Positions 16,136 to 25,771 of a stretch of 64,000 bases of DNA are shown piece by piece. This stretch comes from Gammaproteobacteria bacterium. GTDB taxonomy: Bacteria > Pseudomonadota > Gammaproteobacteria > PIVX01. The position numbers and the translations under genes are program-made. The notes under the pieces are model-generated. The model was not told where the DNA came from and did not search any database. It saw only the letters and a program-made list of their open reading frames with translations. Each line of letters begins with the position of its first letter. The first letter of the stretch is position 1. The DNA is taken from contig PIVX01000003.1 in NCBI GenBank assembly GCA_003353785.1, positions 78,334 to 142,333 of the forward strand, read 5' to 3'.

Positions 16136-18478
16136 ATGCATACACCAAAAAATTTATTCTTAGTTAATTTTTCTCTTATTTTATTCATATTTTTTAATTT
16201 CAATAGTGCTCAAGCTGCTGAAAATAACGCTGCTCAGGGGCCGAAATTTGTATCACAGGTTGAATTAAATGCAAAAAAAGGGATTACAGGTAAAAAGAAA
16301 TTTAAGCGTGATATTGGGCGTTTAGGGTTTGTCATGCCGTTTTTTCAAAATAATAGAAGTGTGGCGTTTGCTACTGTGATTGGAATGGCAGACACCAATA
16401 AAGCTATTGAAGGTAATTTTGGGGCAGGTTATCGAGTTTTATATACTCGTTCTACTATTATAGGTGGCTACCTTTTTTATGATTTAAGACGTACTCCGAG
16501 TAAAAATACAGTACATCAAGTAACCATAGGTGCTGAATTTATGAAAGCTAATATGGAGTGCCGTGCTAATATCTATTTACCAATTAGTAAGCAAAAACCA
16601 ATTAAAGATTATGACATGTATAATGTTCACTACAATGGTATTAAAACGACTGTTAAGGCAGATAGGGAAAAGGTATCAGAAGTAGTGATGCATGGTTTTG
16701 ATATTGAATTTGGTGGTTCATTACCAGCTCTTAGAAAACTAAATGGATTTTTAGCATTTTATCATTTTGGTCACAGCAACAAAAAAGTGAAATCAATGAA
16801 TGGAATTAGACTTAGAACCAATTATTCTTTTACCAATTGGTTTGCACTAGAAGGTGAATGTAGTAGAGATAAAGTAGCAGGTTTTGTTAGTTATCTAGGA
16901 CTTAAATTCAGCTGGAGTCCTGCAGCTCACAACAGTGGTGCTAATGCTGCTAGAAAAATTATTAACAAAAAAATGACTCAATTACCAGTTAGAGATATAG
17001 ATGCGAATACTGCACAAATTGATGAAAGTCAATTGTTATTTATTAAAGAAGCTAACGGTAAAGCAATTCCTTACATAAAAGCAGTGGGAGATAGAATAAG
17101 AATTAATTCTAATATTACCGTTGCTAGAACAATTGAAGAAGTTAATGCATTAAAAGATGGTGAGGCAAATAATATCTGGTTAATTGATGAAGAAGGTATA
17201 AGCGTTCTTGGTCTTGATAACGATGAAAATTCGGTAAAAGATGTTAGTGGGGATGATAAGTATCGTACTAAAAAAGCAGATAGTAAAAAACGTGCTAAGT
17301 TTAATATTGGTAAGCTAAATGTTAAGAAATTAAAACAGACTAAGGATTCAGCAGGTGTTGTTAAACAAGATGCGTTAAAAACTGTTGTTAGTACTAAAAT
17401 GGATGAAGGTAAGATAACATTTGAGCAATCTATTGATAATAAATATCAAAATCCTTCGGAGGCTGTAGCTTCTGCGTTAAAAGAATGTAGAGAGAAGAAA
17501 GGAGATCTTTCAGCAGCTGATTCCGTCATAACTCGTGCTAGGAATAAAAATGTATCTGATAAAGATATATCTGCTGGGGTTATGAGTATGTTAATGCCTG
17601 ATTCTGTCGATGAATATGAAAAGACAGGGGAGATGTTTAATCCAAAAACTTTAAATGAAGCTGCAAAGCACCTGAATGATGAACACGGTATTGGTAAGAA
17701 TGATTTTCTTGATGGAGTTGATCAAGCAATGGCAGCAAACTTTAACAAAATAAAACCTACTATTGCAGATCTTAATGAAAGAAGAAAGATACAAGCAGGA
17801 GTTGATGCAAAATCACATCACATGGCGATTGCTGAAATGGCTTTAGATGCGCAAAACAGTGAGTTTACGGAGGTCGACCTATACAATAGTAATTTGAAGA
17901 CATCCATGGTTGCTGGTGCAATAATTCAGAGGAAACATATGAAGGATAATAAAGATCTGAAGACTATCTTTGCTGAAGAAAGAGCTAGGAATGTTGGGGT
18001 TACTAATGTTCAATTAGCTAGAGGAGCTCTAGAATCTATGGAAGATCTAGGACCTTATGCTAGATTTAAAGGGAAAGATATAGTTAATGCACAAAATAAT
18101 AATACTGGCATAACTAAAGTGGAGGCTTTAACTGCTGGGTTTGGTTTTCTTCATGAACGAAAAGCTCCTTTAGCTTTTATAGGTCAAGAAGTCTTACAGC
18201 ATTTATCTGGAAATGATATAAACTACAATGAATTTAAGACTATTTCTACTGCAAATGGGGTTCAATCTCAAACTGTTGTTAATAAGACATTTGAAGAAGC
18301 GTTGAAAGCACACCCTAATGGTGCTCATGAAATGATTAAAAATGGTGTTAGTAAGATGAATATAGATCCTACAGAAATGGCAAGAGCTGCTCGTGCTAAT
18401 AATGTACCAAAGAATAAACTTTTAGGTATTACAGAAATAACTGCGAATATTTTAAATAATGTTTATCAGGGACTGTAG
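16136..18478 (+). CDS. Inverse autotransporter (intimin/invasin-type beta domain) with a helical-repeat passenger
   Basis: A 780-residue surface protein. Residues 1-27 are a signal peptide (SAQA end). Residues 38-262 match the inverse-autotransporter beta domain: GNFGAGYRVLYTRSTIIGGY, FYDLRRTPSKNTVHQVTIG and ANIYLPIS are typical, ending in the strand YLGLKFSW. Residues 263-450 are a lysine-rich linker. Residues 460-780 are predicted helical and contain about six degenerate repeats of about 24 residues (for example ITRARNKNVSDKDISAGVMS and EERARNVGVTNVQLARGALE). Intimin and invasin usually carry Ig-like passengers, so this one is unusual. A role at the host interface is likely but inferred. 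It has its own promoter and terminator. Confidence 0.85.
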   Translation: MHTPKNLFLVNFSLILFIFFNFNSAQAAENNAAQGPKFVSQVELNAKKGITGKKKFKRDIGRLGFVMPFFQNNRSVAFATVIGMADTNKAIEGNFGAGYRVLYTRSTIIGGYLFYDLRRTPSKNTVHQVTIGAEFMKANMECRANIYLPISKQKPIKDYDMYNVHYNGIKTTVKADREKVSEVVMHGFDIEFGGSLPALRKLNGFLAFYHFGHSNKKVKSMNGIRLRTNYSFTNWFALEGECSRDKVAGFVSYLGLKFSWSPAAHNSGANAARKIINKKMTQLPVRDIDANTAQIDESQLLFIKEANGKAIPYIKAVGDRIRINSNITVARTIEEVNALKDGEANNIWLIDEEGISVLGLDNDENSVKDVSGDDKYRTKKADSKKRAKFNIGKLNVKKLKQTKDSAGVVKQDALKTVVSTKMDEGKITFEQSIDNKYQNPSEAVASALKECREKKGDLSAADSVITRARNKNVSDKDISAGVMSMLMPDSVDEYEKTGEMFNPKTLNEAAKHLNDEHGIGKNDFLDGVDQAMAANFNKIKPTIADLNERRKIQAGVDAKSHHMAIAEMALDAQNSEFTEVDLYNSNLKTSMVAGAIIQRKHMKDNKDLKTIFAEERARNVGVTNVQLARGALESMEDLGPYARFKGKDIVNAQNNNTGITKVEALTAGFGFLHERKAPLAFIGQEVLQHLSGNDINYNEFKTISTANGVQSQTVVNKTFEEALKAHPNGAHEMIKNGVSKMNIDPTEMARAARANNVPKNKLLGITEITANILNNVYQGL

Positions 18479-18513
18479 ATAAATTTAGAATATTAAGCAG
18501 TGCTGATTATTTA

Positions 18514-18560
18514 TAGCCAAACATCTTGAATAGATAAAAGATGTTTGGTTATAAAAATTT
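18514..18560 (+). terminator. Probable terminator of the autotransporter gene
   Basis: CCAAACATCTT (18517-18527) and AAGATGTTTGG (18538-18548) form a perfect 11-bp stem with a 10-base loop, extended by weaker pairs. The T-tract after it is short (AAAAATTTT), so efficiency is uncertain. Confidence 0.6.
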
Positions 18561-18758
18561 TAAGTTTATATCTTCTGTAAATTTAATCACTATCTAAAAT
18601 AAAATCTATTTTAATTATCCAAATTGACTTAATAGGGTTTGTATAAGATATTATAAAAATGCATAACAAATGGTTCTTTTGGTAGGATGGAATCTCTTAA
18701 TGGAGTGTTACGTTATCATATTTAGTGGGCCTAAGATATTTTCACATATAATCAGTGA

Positions 18759-19661
18759 ATGTCTAAAAATGATAAACTTCTTTCTATAGAAATTGATAAC
18801 TTTGATCAAAAAATAGAACTAGATGTTGCCAAAACTGCTATTAAAAATTTAGAGCAAGGCAATGTGCTATATTGCCCAAAGTTAAATTTTTCTATTTCAG
18901 CGGAAGAGCAACAACTTTTAAATGAAAATGTTATTAGAGCTACAACTAAAAATATAAGTTTCAATATTAATAATAATCAATTAAAGGGTTATATTACAGG
19001 AGGGAGAGATACTTTTTATTTACAAATAATGTTGAAAAGGTATGCAAGCTTAACTGCTAAATTAATTGCGAATGTTGCTCCAGGATATCAAAATGATTTT
19101 CGTATTGGTAGGACGAGCTATAGACCTAAAGAAGCTAAAGGAAGAAAGCAAAAATCACTAGCTAAAGATGATAGATTACTTCATGTAGATGCATTTGCAT
19201 CTCAGCCAGTTAAAAATAGGAGGATATTAAGAGTTTTTACCAATGTTAATCCTAATAATAAGTCACGTGTTTGGCGGTTAGGGGTTAAATTTGCTGAAGT
19301 AGTGGAGCAGTTTTATGAAAACATTAGAACTAAATTCTTATTTGAATCTGAAGTCCTTCATATTCTTGGGATCACAAAAGATAAAAGAACTTTATATGAT
19401 CATGCGATGCTTGAATTACACAATAAAATGAAAATGGATTTTTTTTGGCAAAGTAATTCTCCGCAAGATATTTATAGATTCCCAAGTGGAACAACCTGGA
19501 TTGTTTATACAGATATTGTTTCTCATGCAGTAGTAGAAGGGCAATATGTACTTGAGCAAACATTTTACCCTGCGCTAAATTGCATGAGTTTTCCAGAACT
19601 TGCTCCTCAGGCGATTCTTGCCAAAAAATATGGAATAAATATAAATAAAATTGTTCAATAG
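18759..19661 (+). CDS. Kdo hydroxylase (KdoO family, Fe(II)/2-oxoglutarate-type oxygenase)
   Basis: A 300-residue protein of the Kdo-hydroxylase family, which converts an outer Kdo sugar of LPS to Ko. The expected segments are in order: LLHVDAFASQP with the HxD metal ligands H142 and D144, RILRVFTNVNP, SRVWRLG and the distal SHAVVEGQYVLEQTF with H256. No signal peptide is present, in agreement with action on lipid A precursors at the cytoplasmic face. If functional, it implies that this bacterium makes Kdo-containing LPS. The gene is monocistronic by spacing. Family recognition is from memory of the motif pattern. Confidence 0.8.
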   Translation: MSKNDKLLSIEIDNFDQKIELDVAKTAIKNLEQGNVLYCPKLNFSISAEEQQLLNENVIRATTKNISFNINNNQLKGYITGGRDTFYLQIMLKRYASLTAKLIANVAPGYQNDFRIGRTSYRPKEAKGRKQKSLAKDDRLLHVDAFASQPVKNRRILRVFTNVNPNNKSRVWRLGVKFAEVVEQFYENIRTKFLFESEVLHILGITKDKRTLYDHAMLELHNKMKMDFFWQSNSPQDIYRFPSGTTWIVYTDIVSHAVVEGQYVLEQTFYPALNCMSFPELAPQAILAKKYGININKIVQ

Positions 19662-19727
19662 CAGGTTAGCTTTGGTATTATCAAATATAAAAAATTTTTA
19701 ACTTGTAAACTAAGTATGAGTTTTTAG

Positions 19728-19757
19728 TTGACAGAGTGCTAGATAATTGGGTATGGT
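19728..19757 (+). promoter_or_regulatory. Probable promoter of bioY
   Basis: A perfect -35 TTGACA at 19728-19733 is followed after 18 bases by TATGGT at 19752-19757. The leader to the ATG at 19784 would be about 20 bases. No BirA operator-like palindrome is evident. Confidence 0.55.
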
Positions 19758-19783
19758 TAGTTTATTTAAGATGGAGATTTAGC

Positions 19784-20323
19784 ATGAGTGCTCTGGTAAA
19801 TAATTCTACAAAAATTCTAAATACTACTTATAGTAGTAGTTTGTTGATTAGGATACTCATGGCAAATGCTCTTTTGATCTTATCAGCTAAAATTTCTATA
19901 CCATTTTATCCAGTACCATTAAGTTTACAAACTCTCGTAATAATGGGTATAGCTTTATTTGCTGGTAGAAAAGTTGCTATGATATCTACCATTGCTTATT
20001 TATTTGAAGGAGTTATGGGGTTCCCTGTGTTTACTTCAATAGAAACAGGTTCAGCTGTATTTTTAGGAACTAGGGGTGGATATTTATTTGGCTTTTTGAT
20101 TTTAAGCTATATTTGCTCGACTAGTAAGAGAATATTTGAAAATGAATTCTTAAATTCATTTGTTATTCAAGCTTTCGGACTATTTTTTGTATATGTGCTA
20201 GGGGTTGGATATTTGGCTACTTTAATAGGATTTGCTAATGCTATCCAGTTTGGCTTAATTCCATTTATATTTGGAGCAATATGCAAGATATTATTGGTTT
20301 CTTTAGCGAAAAATGCATATTAA
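19784..20323 (+). CDS. bioY: Biotin transporter BioY
   Basis: A 179-residue integral membrane protein, the substrate-binding S component of ECF-type biotin uptake. Typical BioY segments are PFYPVPLSLQTLVIMGIALFAG, EGVMGFPVF and GTRGGYLFGF, with about six hydrophobic helices. ATG 19784 is preferred over GTG 19736 because GGAG lies 7 bases before it and the upstream codons overlap the promoter. No EcfA/EcfT genes are beside it; BioY can act alone or share a distant module. It suggests reliance on imported biotin. Confidence 0.92.
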   Translation: MSALVNNSTKILNTTYSSSLLIRILMANALLILSAKISIPFYPVPLSLQTLVIMGIALFAGRKVAMISTIAYLFEGVMGFPVFTSIETGSAVFLGTRGGYLFGFLILSYICSTSKRIFENEFLNSFVIQAFGLFFVYVLGVGYLATLIGFANAIQFGLIPFIFGAICKILLVSLAKNAY

Positions 20324-20402
20324 GAAATCTAGCTACTTTTTATGTTCTATTACTGATTTATTTTCCAAGAGCAAGTCTTTACTAAAAATTGGAGTCTTAA
20401 AT

Positions 20403-20432
20403 TTGACATTGGAGAATGTTATACAGTATAGA
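20403..20432 (+). promoter_or_regulatory. Probable promoter of the glutamine synthetase gene
   Basis: TTGACA at 20403-20408 and TATAGA at 20427-20432 are 18 bases apart, giving a leader of about 165 bases before ATG 20604. A 79-codon frame overlaps this signal and is judged noncoding. Confidence 0.5.
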
Positions 20433-20603
20433 TTGGATTCTATGCTCAATATTATCAAACATGGTTTAAGAGCTTTATTTTCTTGCTTTGCTTTTGTTAG
20501 TATAATATTTGGAATTACTCTTTGTCAGGAGAGAAAGTGTTTGCATATTTAATATTTATTTTTTACAATTGTTAAAATGAAACTGGTATAAATTTAAAAT
20601 TAT

Positions 20604-21671
20604 ATGAAAGTGAATTTTGCTGAATATATATGGATAGATGGAATAAATCCTACTGGGGCTCTAAGATCTAAAACAAGAGCCGTTGTTTTGTCTGAAAATC
20701 CTCGAATTACAGATTTTCCTACATGGAGCTTTGATGGTTCGTCAACCAATCAGGCAACTGGTGCAGATTCAGACTGTATATTACAACCTATAAATTTTTT
20801 TAGTGATCCGATATCTGATACTAACAATACTAATAACTATTTAGTTTTATGCGAAGTATTAAACAGCGATGGAAGCCCGCATATATCAAACAAAAGAGCA
20901 GTCTTGAGAGATATTCTTGAGAAAGGTGGTAAGGATTTTGAAGCTTGGTTAGGCTTTGAGCAAGAATATACTATGTTTAAAAAGAATATCCCATTAGGAT
21001 GGCCTGAGCATGGTTTCCCCGCACCACAAGGCCCTTATTACTGTGGTGTTGGTTCAGAGCAAATTTTTGGGAGAGAACTTGCTAATAAGCATAGAGATAT
21101 ATGTATAAATTCAGGTATTGTATATTATGGTATGAATGCTGAGGTTATGCCTGGTCAGTGGGAATATCAAATTGGCTATAGAGATTTTACAAAGGAAGAT
21201 GTTAGTGCCATAAATGTTTCAGATCATCTATGGGTTGCTAGATGGTTATTGCATAGGTTAAGTGAAGAATACAATATTCATATATCACATGATAACAAGC
21301 CTATTAAAGGAGATTGGAATGGAGCTGGTATGCATACTAATTTTTCAACCAAGGATATGAGAAATAAGGATATAGGTAGAAAAGCTATAGAAGAAGCTAT
21401 AGCTAACCTTAAAATTAGACATGTAGATCATATTAAATATTATGGTGATAGGCTAGAAGAGAGATTAACAGGTCAGCATGAGACATCCTCGTTAAATGAA
21501 TTCTCTTATGGAATAGCCAATAGAGGATGTTCTATAAGAATTCCACGTATTGTAGAACAGAAGGGATATGGGTATTTAGAAGATAGAAGACCAGGAGCAA
21601 ATGCGGATCCATATTTAATCTCTGCATTACTGATTTCTGCAGTATCTGGTATTGAATTTAAAGCTTTGTAA
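20604..21671 (+). CDS. Glutamine synthetase, type II (eukaryotic-like, GlnII)
   Basis: A 355-residue enzyme making glutamine from glutamate, ammonia and ATP. The protein is of the short GSII class: AEYIWIDGINPTGALRSKTR, TWSFDGSSTNQA, GFEQEYTMF, NAEVMPGQWEYQIG, GAGMHTNFST and NRGCSIRIPR are all GSII signatures. It lacks the length and adenylylation-loop tyrosine of the usual bacterial GSI (about 470 aa), so regulation by GlnE-type adenylylation is not expected. It is convergent with gltA and separated from it by 137 bases with no clear terminator. Confidence 0.95.
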   Translation: MKVNFAEYIWIDGINPTGALRSKTRAVVLSENPRITDFPTWSFDGSSTNQATGADSDCILQPINFFSDPISDTNNTNNYLVLCEVLNSDGSPHISNKRAVLRDILEKGGKDFEAWLGFEQEYTMFKKNIPLGWPEHGFPAPQGPYYCGVGSEQIFGRELANKHRDICINSGIVYYGMNAEVMPGQWEYQIGYRDFTKEDVSAINVSDHLWVARWLLHRLSEEYNIHISHDNKPIKGDWNGAGMHTNFSTKDMRNKDIGRKAIEEAIANLKIRHVDHIKYYGDRLEERLTGQHETSSLNEFSYGIANRGCSIRIPRIVEQKGYGYLEDRRPGANADPYLISALLISAVSGIEFKAL

Positions 21672-21808
21672 GATCTTATAGAGCCTATAAATTAAATTGT
21701 GTAAGTACGAAATCATATAAGCAGTGAAGATGTGTCATATAGAAGAACTATCAAGTAAAATAACAAGCCGAGCTAATTTAGGGAGATAATGTCCTTAATC
21801 ATTAATTT

Positions 21809-23116
21809 TTATTTTTTTATCGATCGATTATTAGAAGATACGTAATCTCTTTCTTTTTTGCCTGTATAGAGTTGTCTGGGTCTTCCTAGTTTCACTTTCC
21901 CACTTATCATTTCATGCCAATGTGATATCCATCCTACTGTTCTTGCAATAGCAAATATTACTGTGAATAGTTGTGTAGGTATACCTAATGCATTAAGAGT
22001 TATACCTGAATAAAAATCTACATTAGGATAAAGATTTTTTTCAATAAAGTATTCATCTTCTCGAGCAATTTTTTCTAGTTCTAAAGCTGTTTGGAAAAGC
22101 GGTATGTCACTAGCATTAAACTGCTCCAATATATCATGGCAGCTTTCTTTCATAATTTTAGCTCTTGGATCATACTCTTTGTATATCCTATGACCAAAAC
22201 CCATTAATCTAAACGAGTCATTTTTATCTTTGGCTCTTTTAATAAATTTAGGGATCCGATCGGGAGTTCCTATTTCTCTTAGCATTTTAAGGCAAGCTTC
22301 ATTGGCTCCTCCATGGGCTGGTCCCCAAAGTGCAGCTATACCTGCAGAGATACATGCAAATGGATTAGCCCCAGTAGAGCCTGCTATTCTGACAGTGGAA
22401 GTTGATGCGTTTTGTTCGTGATCCGCATGTAGGATAAATATACGATCTAATGCTTTCTCAGCTATAGGATTTACCTGATAATCTTCAGATGGAGTACCAA
22501 AAAGCATATGTAAAAAGTTTCCTGTATATGAAAGACTATTCTCGGGATACATGAAAGGTTGTCCTATAGCGTACTTATAACACATTGCAGCAATTGTTGG
22601 CATTTTTGCAATAAGTCTATGTGCTGCTATTTTACGGTGAGTTGGATCATTGATATCTAGAGAATCATGATAAAATGCTGATAATGCTCCAACGACCCCG
22701 ACCATAATGGACATTGGATGGGCATCACGGCGGAATCCATTATAAAATTGTCTCATTTGTTCATGTACTATTGTATGGATTCTTATGGATCTGGAAAATT
22801 GCTCGTACTGGTCTTGATCTGGTAGTTCTCCATTCAATAAAAGGTAAGATGTTTCAAGGAAATCGGATTTTTCTGCAAGTTGTTCAATTGGGTATCCTCG
22901 ATAGAGTAATTTCCCTTGTTTGCCGTTTATATAAGTTATTTGTGATTCACAAGATGCTGTATTTACAAATCCTGGATCGTACATATACACCTTTTTTTCT
23001 TGTAGTTGCTCTATTTGAATAACATCATTACCAATAGTTGGTGAAATTATTGGTAATTCCAATGGCTCTTCTTTTCCATTAAAAATCAGTTTTACTTTAG
23101 GATTATTCATATGCAT
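21809..23116 (-). CDS. gltA: Citrate synthase
   Basis: A 435-residue type II (hexameric, Gram-negative) citrate synthase that condenses oxaloacetate and acetyl-CoA. Active-site regions are seen: [43 protein letters not shown] and [16 protein letters not shown], with the histidines and aspartate used in catalysis. The N-terminal domain resembles the allosteric E. coli type ([14 protein letters not shown]). It is transcribed divergently from sdhC across 174 bases, exactly as in E. coli and Francisella. Confidence 0.97.
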   Translation of the reverse strand: MHMNNPKVKLIFNGKEEPLELPIISPTIGNDVIQIEQLQEKKVYMYDPGFVNTASCESQITYINGKQGKLLYRGYPIEQLAEKSDFLETSYLLLNGELPDQDQYEQFSRSIRIHTIVHEQMRQFYNGFRRDAHPMSIMVGVVGALSAFYHDSLDINDPTHRKIAAHRLIAKMPTIAAMCYKYAIGQPFMYPENSLSYTGNFLHMLFGTPSEDYQVNPIAEKALDRIFILHADHEQNASTSTVRIAGSTGANPFACISAGIAALWGPAHGGANEACLKMLREIGTPDRIPKFIKRAKDKNDSFRLMGFGHRIYKEYDPRAKIMKESCHDILEQFNASDIPLFQTALELEKIAREDEYFIEKNLYPNVDFYSGITLNALGIPTQLFTVIFAIARTVGWISHWHEMISGKVKLGRPRQLYTGKKERDYVSSNNRSIKK

Positions 23117-23232
23117 TCTTATATTATAAATTATATTTTTAATATGTTGCTATTTAGTTGACTTGTTAAAACATTATTGCTTGAACATTTTTTAGTTAAC
23201 ATCTACTATTATATTATATTTAGCTAATATAT

Positions 23233-23262
23233 TTGTGTATTTTTATGTAAATTTATTATAAT
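23233..23262 (+). promoter_or_regulatory. Probable promoter of the sdhCDAB-sucABCD operon
   Basis: TTGTGT at 23233-23238 and a perfect TATAAT at 23257-23262 are 18 bases apart. Transcription would start about 22 bases before sdhC. The gltA promoter must lie in the same 174-base gap on the other strand, but I cannot fix it. Confidence 0.5.
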
Positions 23263-23290
23263 TTTAAATCTTTGTGTATAAAGAAACATT

Positions 23291-23674
23291 ATGCAAAATA
23301 AAAAGCCAGTCTATCTTAATCTTTTTCAGTTTAGCTTTCCTTTGACTGCTATAGTTTCTATATTGCATAGATTATCAGGGATCTTATTATTTATTTTAAT
23401 TCCTATTTTCATCTATGCTTTAGATCTAGTATTAACAAGTAAAGAAACTTATAAAATATTTATCGGCTATCTTAATGCAAATATTTGTGTTCAGTTTGTT
23501 ATCTGGGTTTTTGCAGTATCTTTTTTTTATCATATGCTAGCAGGAGTCAGACATTTATTAATGGATTTTGGCAATTTTGAAACAAAACTATCTGCTAATA
23601 TTAGTAGTAAGATAGTCTTTGTATTGGCAATAATATTTGCTATTTGGATTGGGACATATTTATGGGTAGTATAG
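23291..23674 (+). CDS. sdhC: Succinate dehydrogenase cytochrome b556 subunit
   Basis: A 127-residue membrane anchor of respiratory complex II with three hydrophobic helices. The family pattern SILHRLSGILLF near residue 24 contributes the quinone-site Ser and Arg, and HMLAGVRHLLMDFG carries the haem-ligand histidine. It opens the operon and overlaps sdhD by 13 bases. Confidence 0.94.
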   Translation: MQNKKPVYLNLFQFSFPLTAIVSILHRLSGILLFILIPIFIYALDLVLTSKETYKIFIGYLNANICVQFVIWVFAVSFFYHMLAGVRHLLMDFGNFETKLSANISSKIVFVLAIIFAIWIGTYLWVV

Positions 23675-24006
23675 TAAAATCTAATAGAGGGTATATAGAA
23701 TTCGTTATTCAGCGTTTAAGTGCTATTTACATGGCTTTATATGTTCTGGCTATTTTAACTGTTATTTTTATTAATAAAGATCTAGATTTTGAGATAATCC
23801 AAGATTTATTTTCTTTAATGCCTGTTAGAATATTAACTTTCTTTTTTATTGTTTCTATTTTATCTCATGGCTGGATAGGTATGTGGATTATTGCTACTGA
23901 CTATATTAATAATGCATTTTTAAGAAATCTGTACTTTGTTTTGGTAATGGGAATGATTTTATTTTACTTAGTTTGGTCTATAGAAGTTATTTGGGGTTTT
24001 GAGTGA
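23662..24006 (+). CDS. sdhD: Succinate dehydrogenase membrane anchor subunit
   Basis: A 114-residue partner anchor with three membrane helices, [16 protein letters not shown] near the N-terminus and [15 protein letters not shown] with the conserved histidine and the DY pair. ATG 23662 is preferred to TTG 23644, which would lengthen the overlap with sdhC. Its stop overlaps the sdhA start (GTGA). Confidence 0.92.
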   Translation: MGSIVKSNRGYIEFVIQRLSAIYMALYVLAILTVIFINKDLDFEIIQDLFSLMPVRILTFFFIVSILSHGWIGMWIIATDYINNAFLRNLYFVLVMGMILFYLVWSIEVIWGFE

Positions 24007-25757
24007 ATATTGCAAATGATTCGTTTGATGTTGTAATTATAGGTGCTGGAGGAGCAGGAATGCGTACAGCGTTGCAGTTATCTCAATCTGGTCAAAATAT
24101 AGCATTAATATCTAAAGTTTTTCCTACTAGATCTCATACTGTATCGGCACAAGGAGGTATTACAGCTGCTCTTGGCAATATAGATAGTGATGATTGGCGA
24201 TGGCATATGTATGACACTGTGAAAGGATCAGATTATTTAGGTGATCAGGATGCAATTGAATACATGTGCAAAAATGGTCCTGAGGTAGTATATGAACTAG
24301 AGCATATGGGATTACCTTTTTCAAGAAATGATGATGGGACAATTTATCAAAGGCCTTTTGGAGGTCAATCTAAAAATTATGGTAAAGAACAGGCAACTAG
24401 AACCTGTGCTGCCGCAGATCGTACAGGTCATGCATTGCTACATACATTGTATCAACAAATTTTACGTGCAGGAACGAAAGTTTTTAGTGAGTGGTATGCA
24501 ATAGATTTAGTTTCATCGATAGATAAAGACTCTATTTCAGGAGTGGTTTTGCTTTCTATTGAAACAGGAGAGTTACTATTTGCCAAAGCAAGAGCTATTG
24601 TATTAGCAACAGGTGGGGCAGGTAATATATATCAGTCTACAACTAATGCTCTTATTAATACAGGAGATGGGTTAGGTATGGCTTTGCGTGCAAATTGTGT
24701 TTTACAGGATATGGAGATGTGGCAATTTCATCCAACGGGCATAGCCGGAGCTGGTATGTTGGTAACTGAGGGGTGCCGTGGAGAGGGAGGATATTTACTA
24801 AATAAAGATGGTGTAAGATTTATGGAACATTACGCCCCAAGTGTTAAGGATCTAGCATCTAGAGATGTAGTTTCACGTGCTATTGCTATTGAAATTAGAG
24901 AAGGTAGAGGGTTTGAGCTTAATGGTGTTCAATATGTTGATTTAAAAATTGATCATTTAGGGGAAGAAACAATTAAAAAAAGACTTCCTGGAATTAGAGA
25001 ATTGTCGATACAATTTGCTCATGTTGATCCTGTAGAAAAAGCAATCCCAGTTGTACCGACATGCCATTATAGTATGGGAGGTATTCCTACTAATTTTCAT
25101 GGGCAGGTTATTAAAACTGATCGAAATAATAAAGATAAAATAGTAAATGGATTATATGCTGTAGGTGAATGTGCTTGTGTTTCTGTTCATGGTGCCAATA
25201 GATTGGGTGGAAATTCTTTGCTGGATTTAGTCGTTTTTGGTAGAGCAACTGGAATGCATTTGGAGAAAAAGTCTGAATACACTACTCCTGATCTGGCTGA
25301 TGTTGATAAGATACTAGATTTTTATCACAAGTTAGAAAGCAATAAAACTGGTGAAAATTATGTAGATATTCGGCACTCTATGCAGAAAACTATGCAGGAT
25401 CACTTTGGAGTTTTTCGTACTCAAGAATCGATGCAAGAAGGCTTAGTGAGTTTGGGTGAATTACGAGATAGGCTAGAACATGTTGTTCTTAAAGATACTA
25501 GTAAAATATTCAACACTAATAGGATCACTATACTTGAGCTTAGAAATCTGATGGTAGCCGCATGCGCAACTGCTTATTCTGCTATTGAGCGAAAAGAGAG
25601 TAGAGGAGCTCATTCTAGAGAAGATTACCCAGATAGAGATGATAACAATTGGCTGAAGCACACAATTTACCATTTAGATGATTTAATTTCATACCGTAAT
25701 GTGAATATGTCTCCTAAGTCTATTGATACATTTATTCCTAAAGAAAGGGTTTATTAA
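24003..25757 (+). CDS. sdhA: Succinate dehydrogenase flavoprotein subunit
   Basis: A 584-residue catalytic subunit oxidising succinate to fumarate with covalent FAD. It has the dinucleotide fold [14 protein letters not shown], the flavinylated histidine in [18 protein letters not shown], the catalytic arginine region and [11 protein letters not shown] near residue 355. The start is GTG at 24003, overlapping the sdhD stop by four bases, which suggests translational coupling. sdhB follows after 14 bases. Confidence 0.97.
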   Translation: MNIANDSFDVVIIGAGGAGMRTALQLSQSGQNIALISKVFPTRSHTVSAQGGITAALGNIDSDDWRWHMYDTVKGSDYLGDQDAIEYMCKNGPEVVYELEHMGLPFSRNDDGTIYQRPFGGQSKNYGKEQATRTCAAADRTGHALLHTLYQQILRAGTKVFSEWYAIDLVSSIDKDSISGVVLLSIETGELLFAKARAIVLATGGAGNIYQSTTNALINTGDGLGMALRANCVLQDMEMWQFHPTGIAGAGMLVTEGCRGEGGYLLNKDGVRFMEHYAPSVKDLASRDVVSRAIAIEIREGRGFELNGVQYVDLKIDHLGEETIKKRLPGIRELSIQFAHVDPVEKAIPVVPTCHYSMGGIPTNFHGQVIKTDRNNKDKIVNGLYAVGECACVSVHGANRLGGNSLLDLVVFGRATGMHLEKKSEYTTPDLADVDKILDFYHKLESNKTGENYVDIRHSMQKTMQDHFGVFRTQESMQEGLVSLGELRDRLEHVVLKDTSKIFNTNRITILELRNLMVAACATAYSAIERKESRGAHSREDYPDRDDNNWLKHTIYHLDDLISYRNVNMSPKSIDTFIPKERVY

Positions 25758-25771
25758 CAAAAGAAAATTAT

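Noticed and set aside
20313..20552. 79-codon frame overlapping the end of bioY
   Set aside because: It overlaps bioY, has no ribosome site, contains a good promoter for the glutamine synthetase gene and matches no family.
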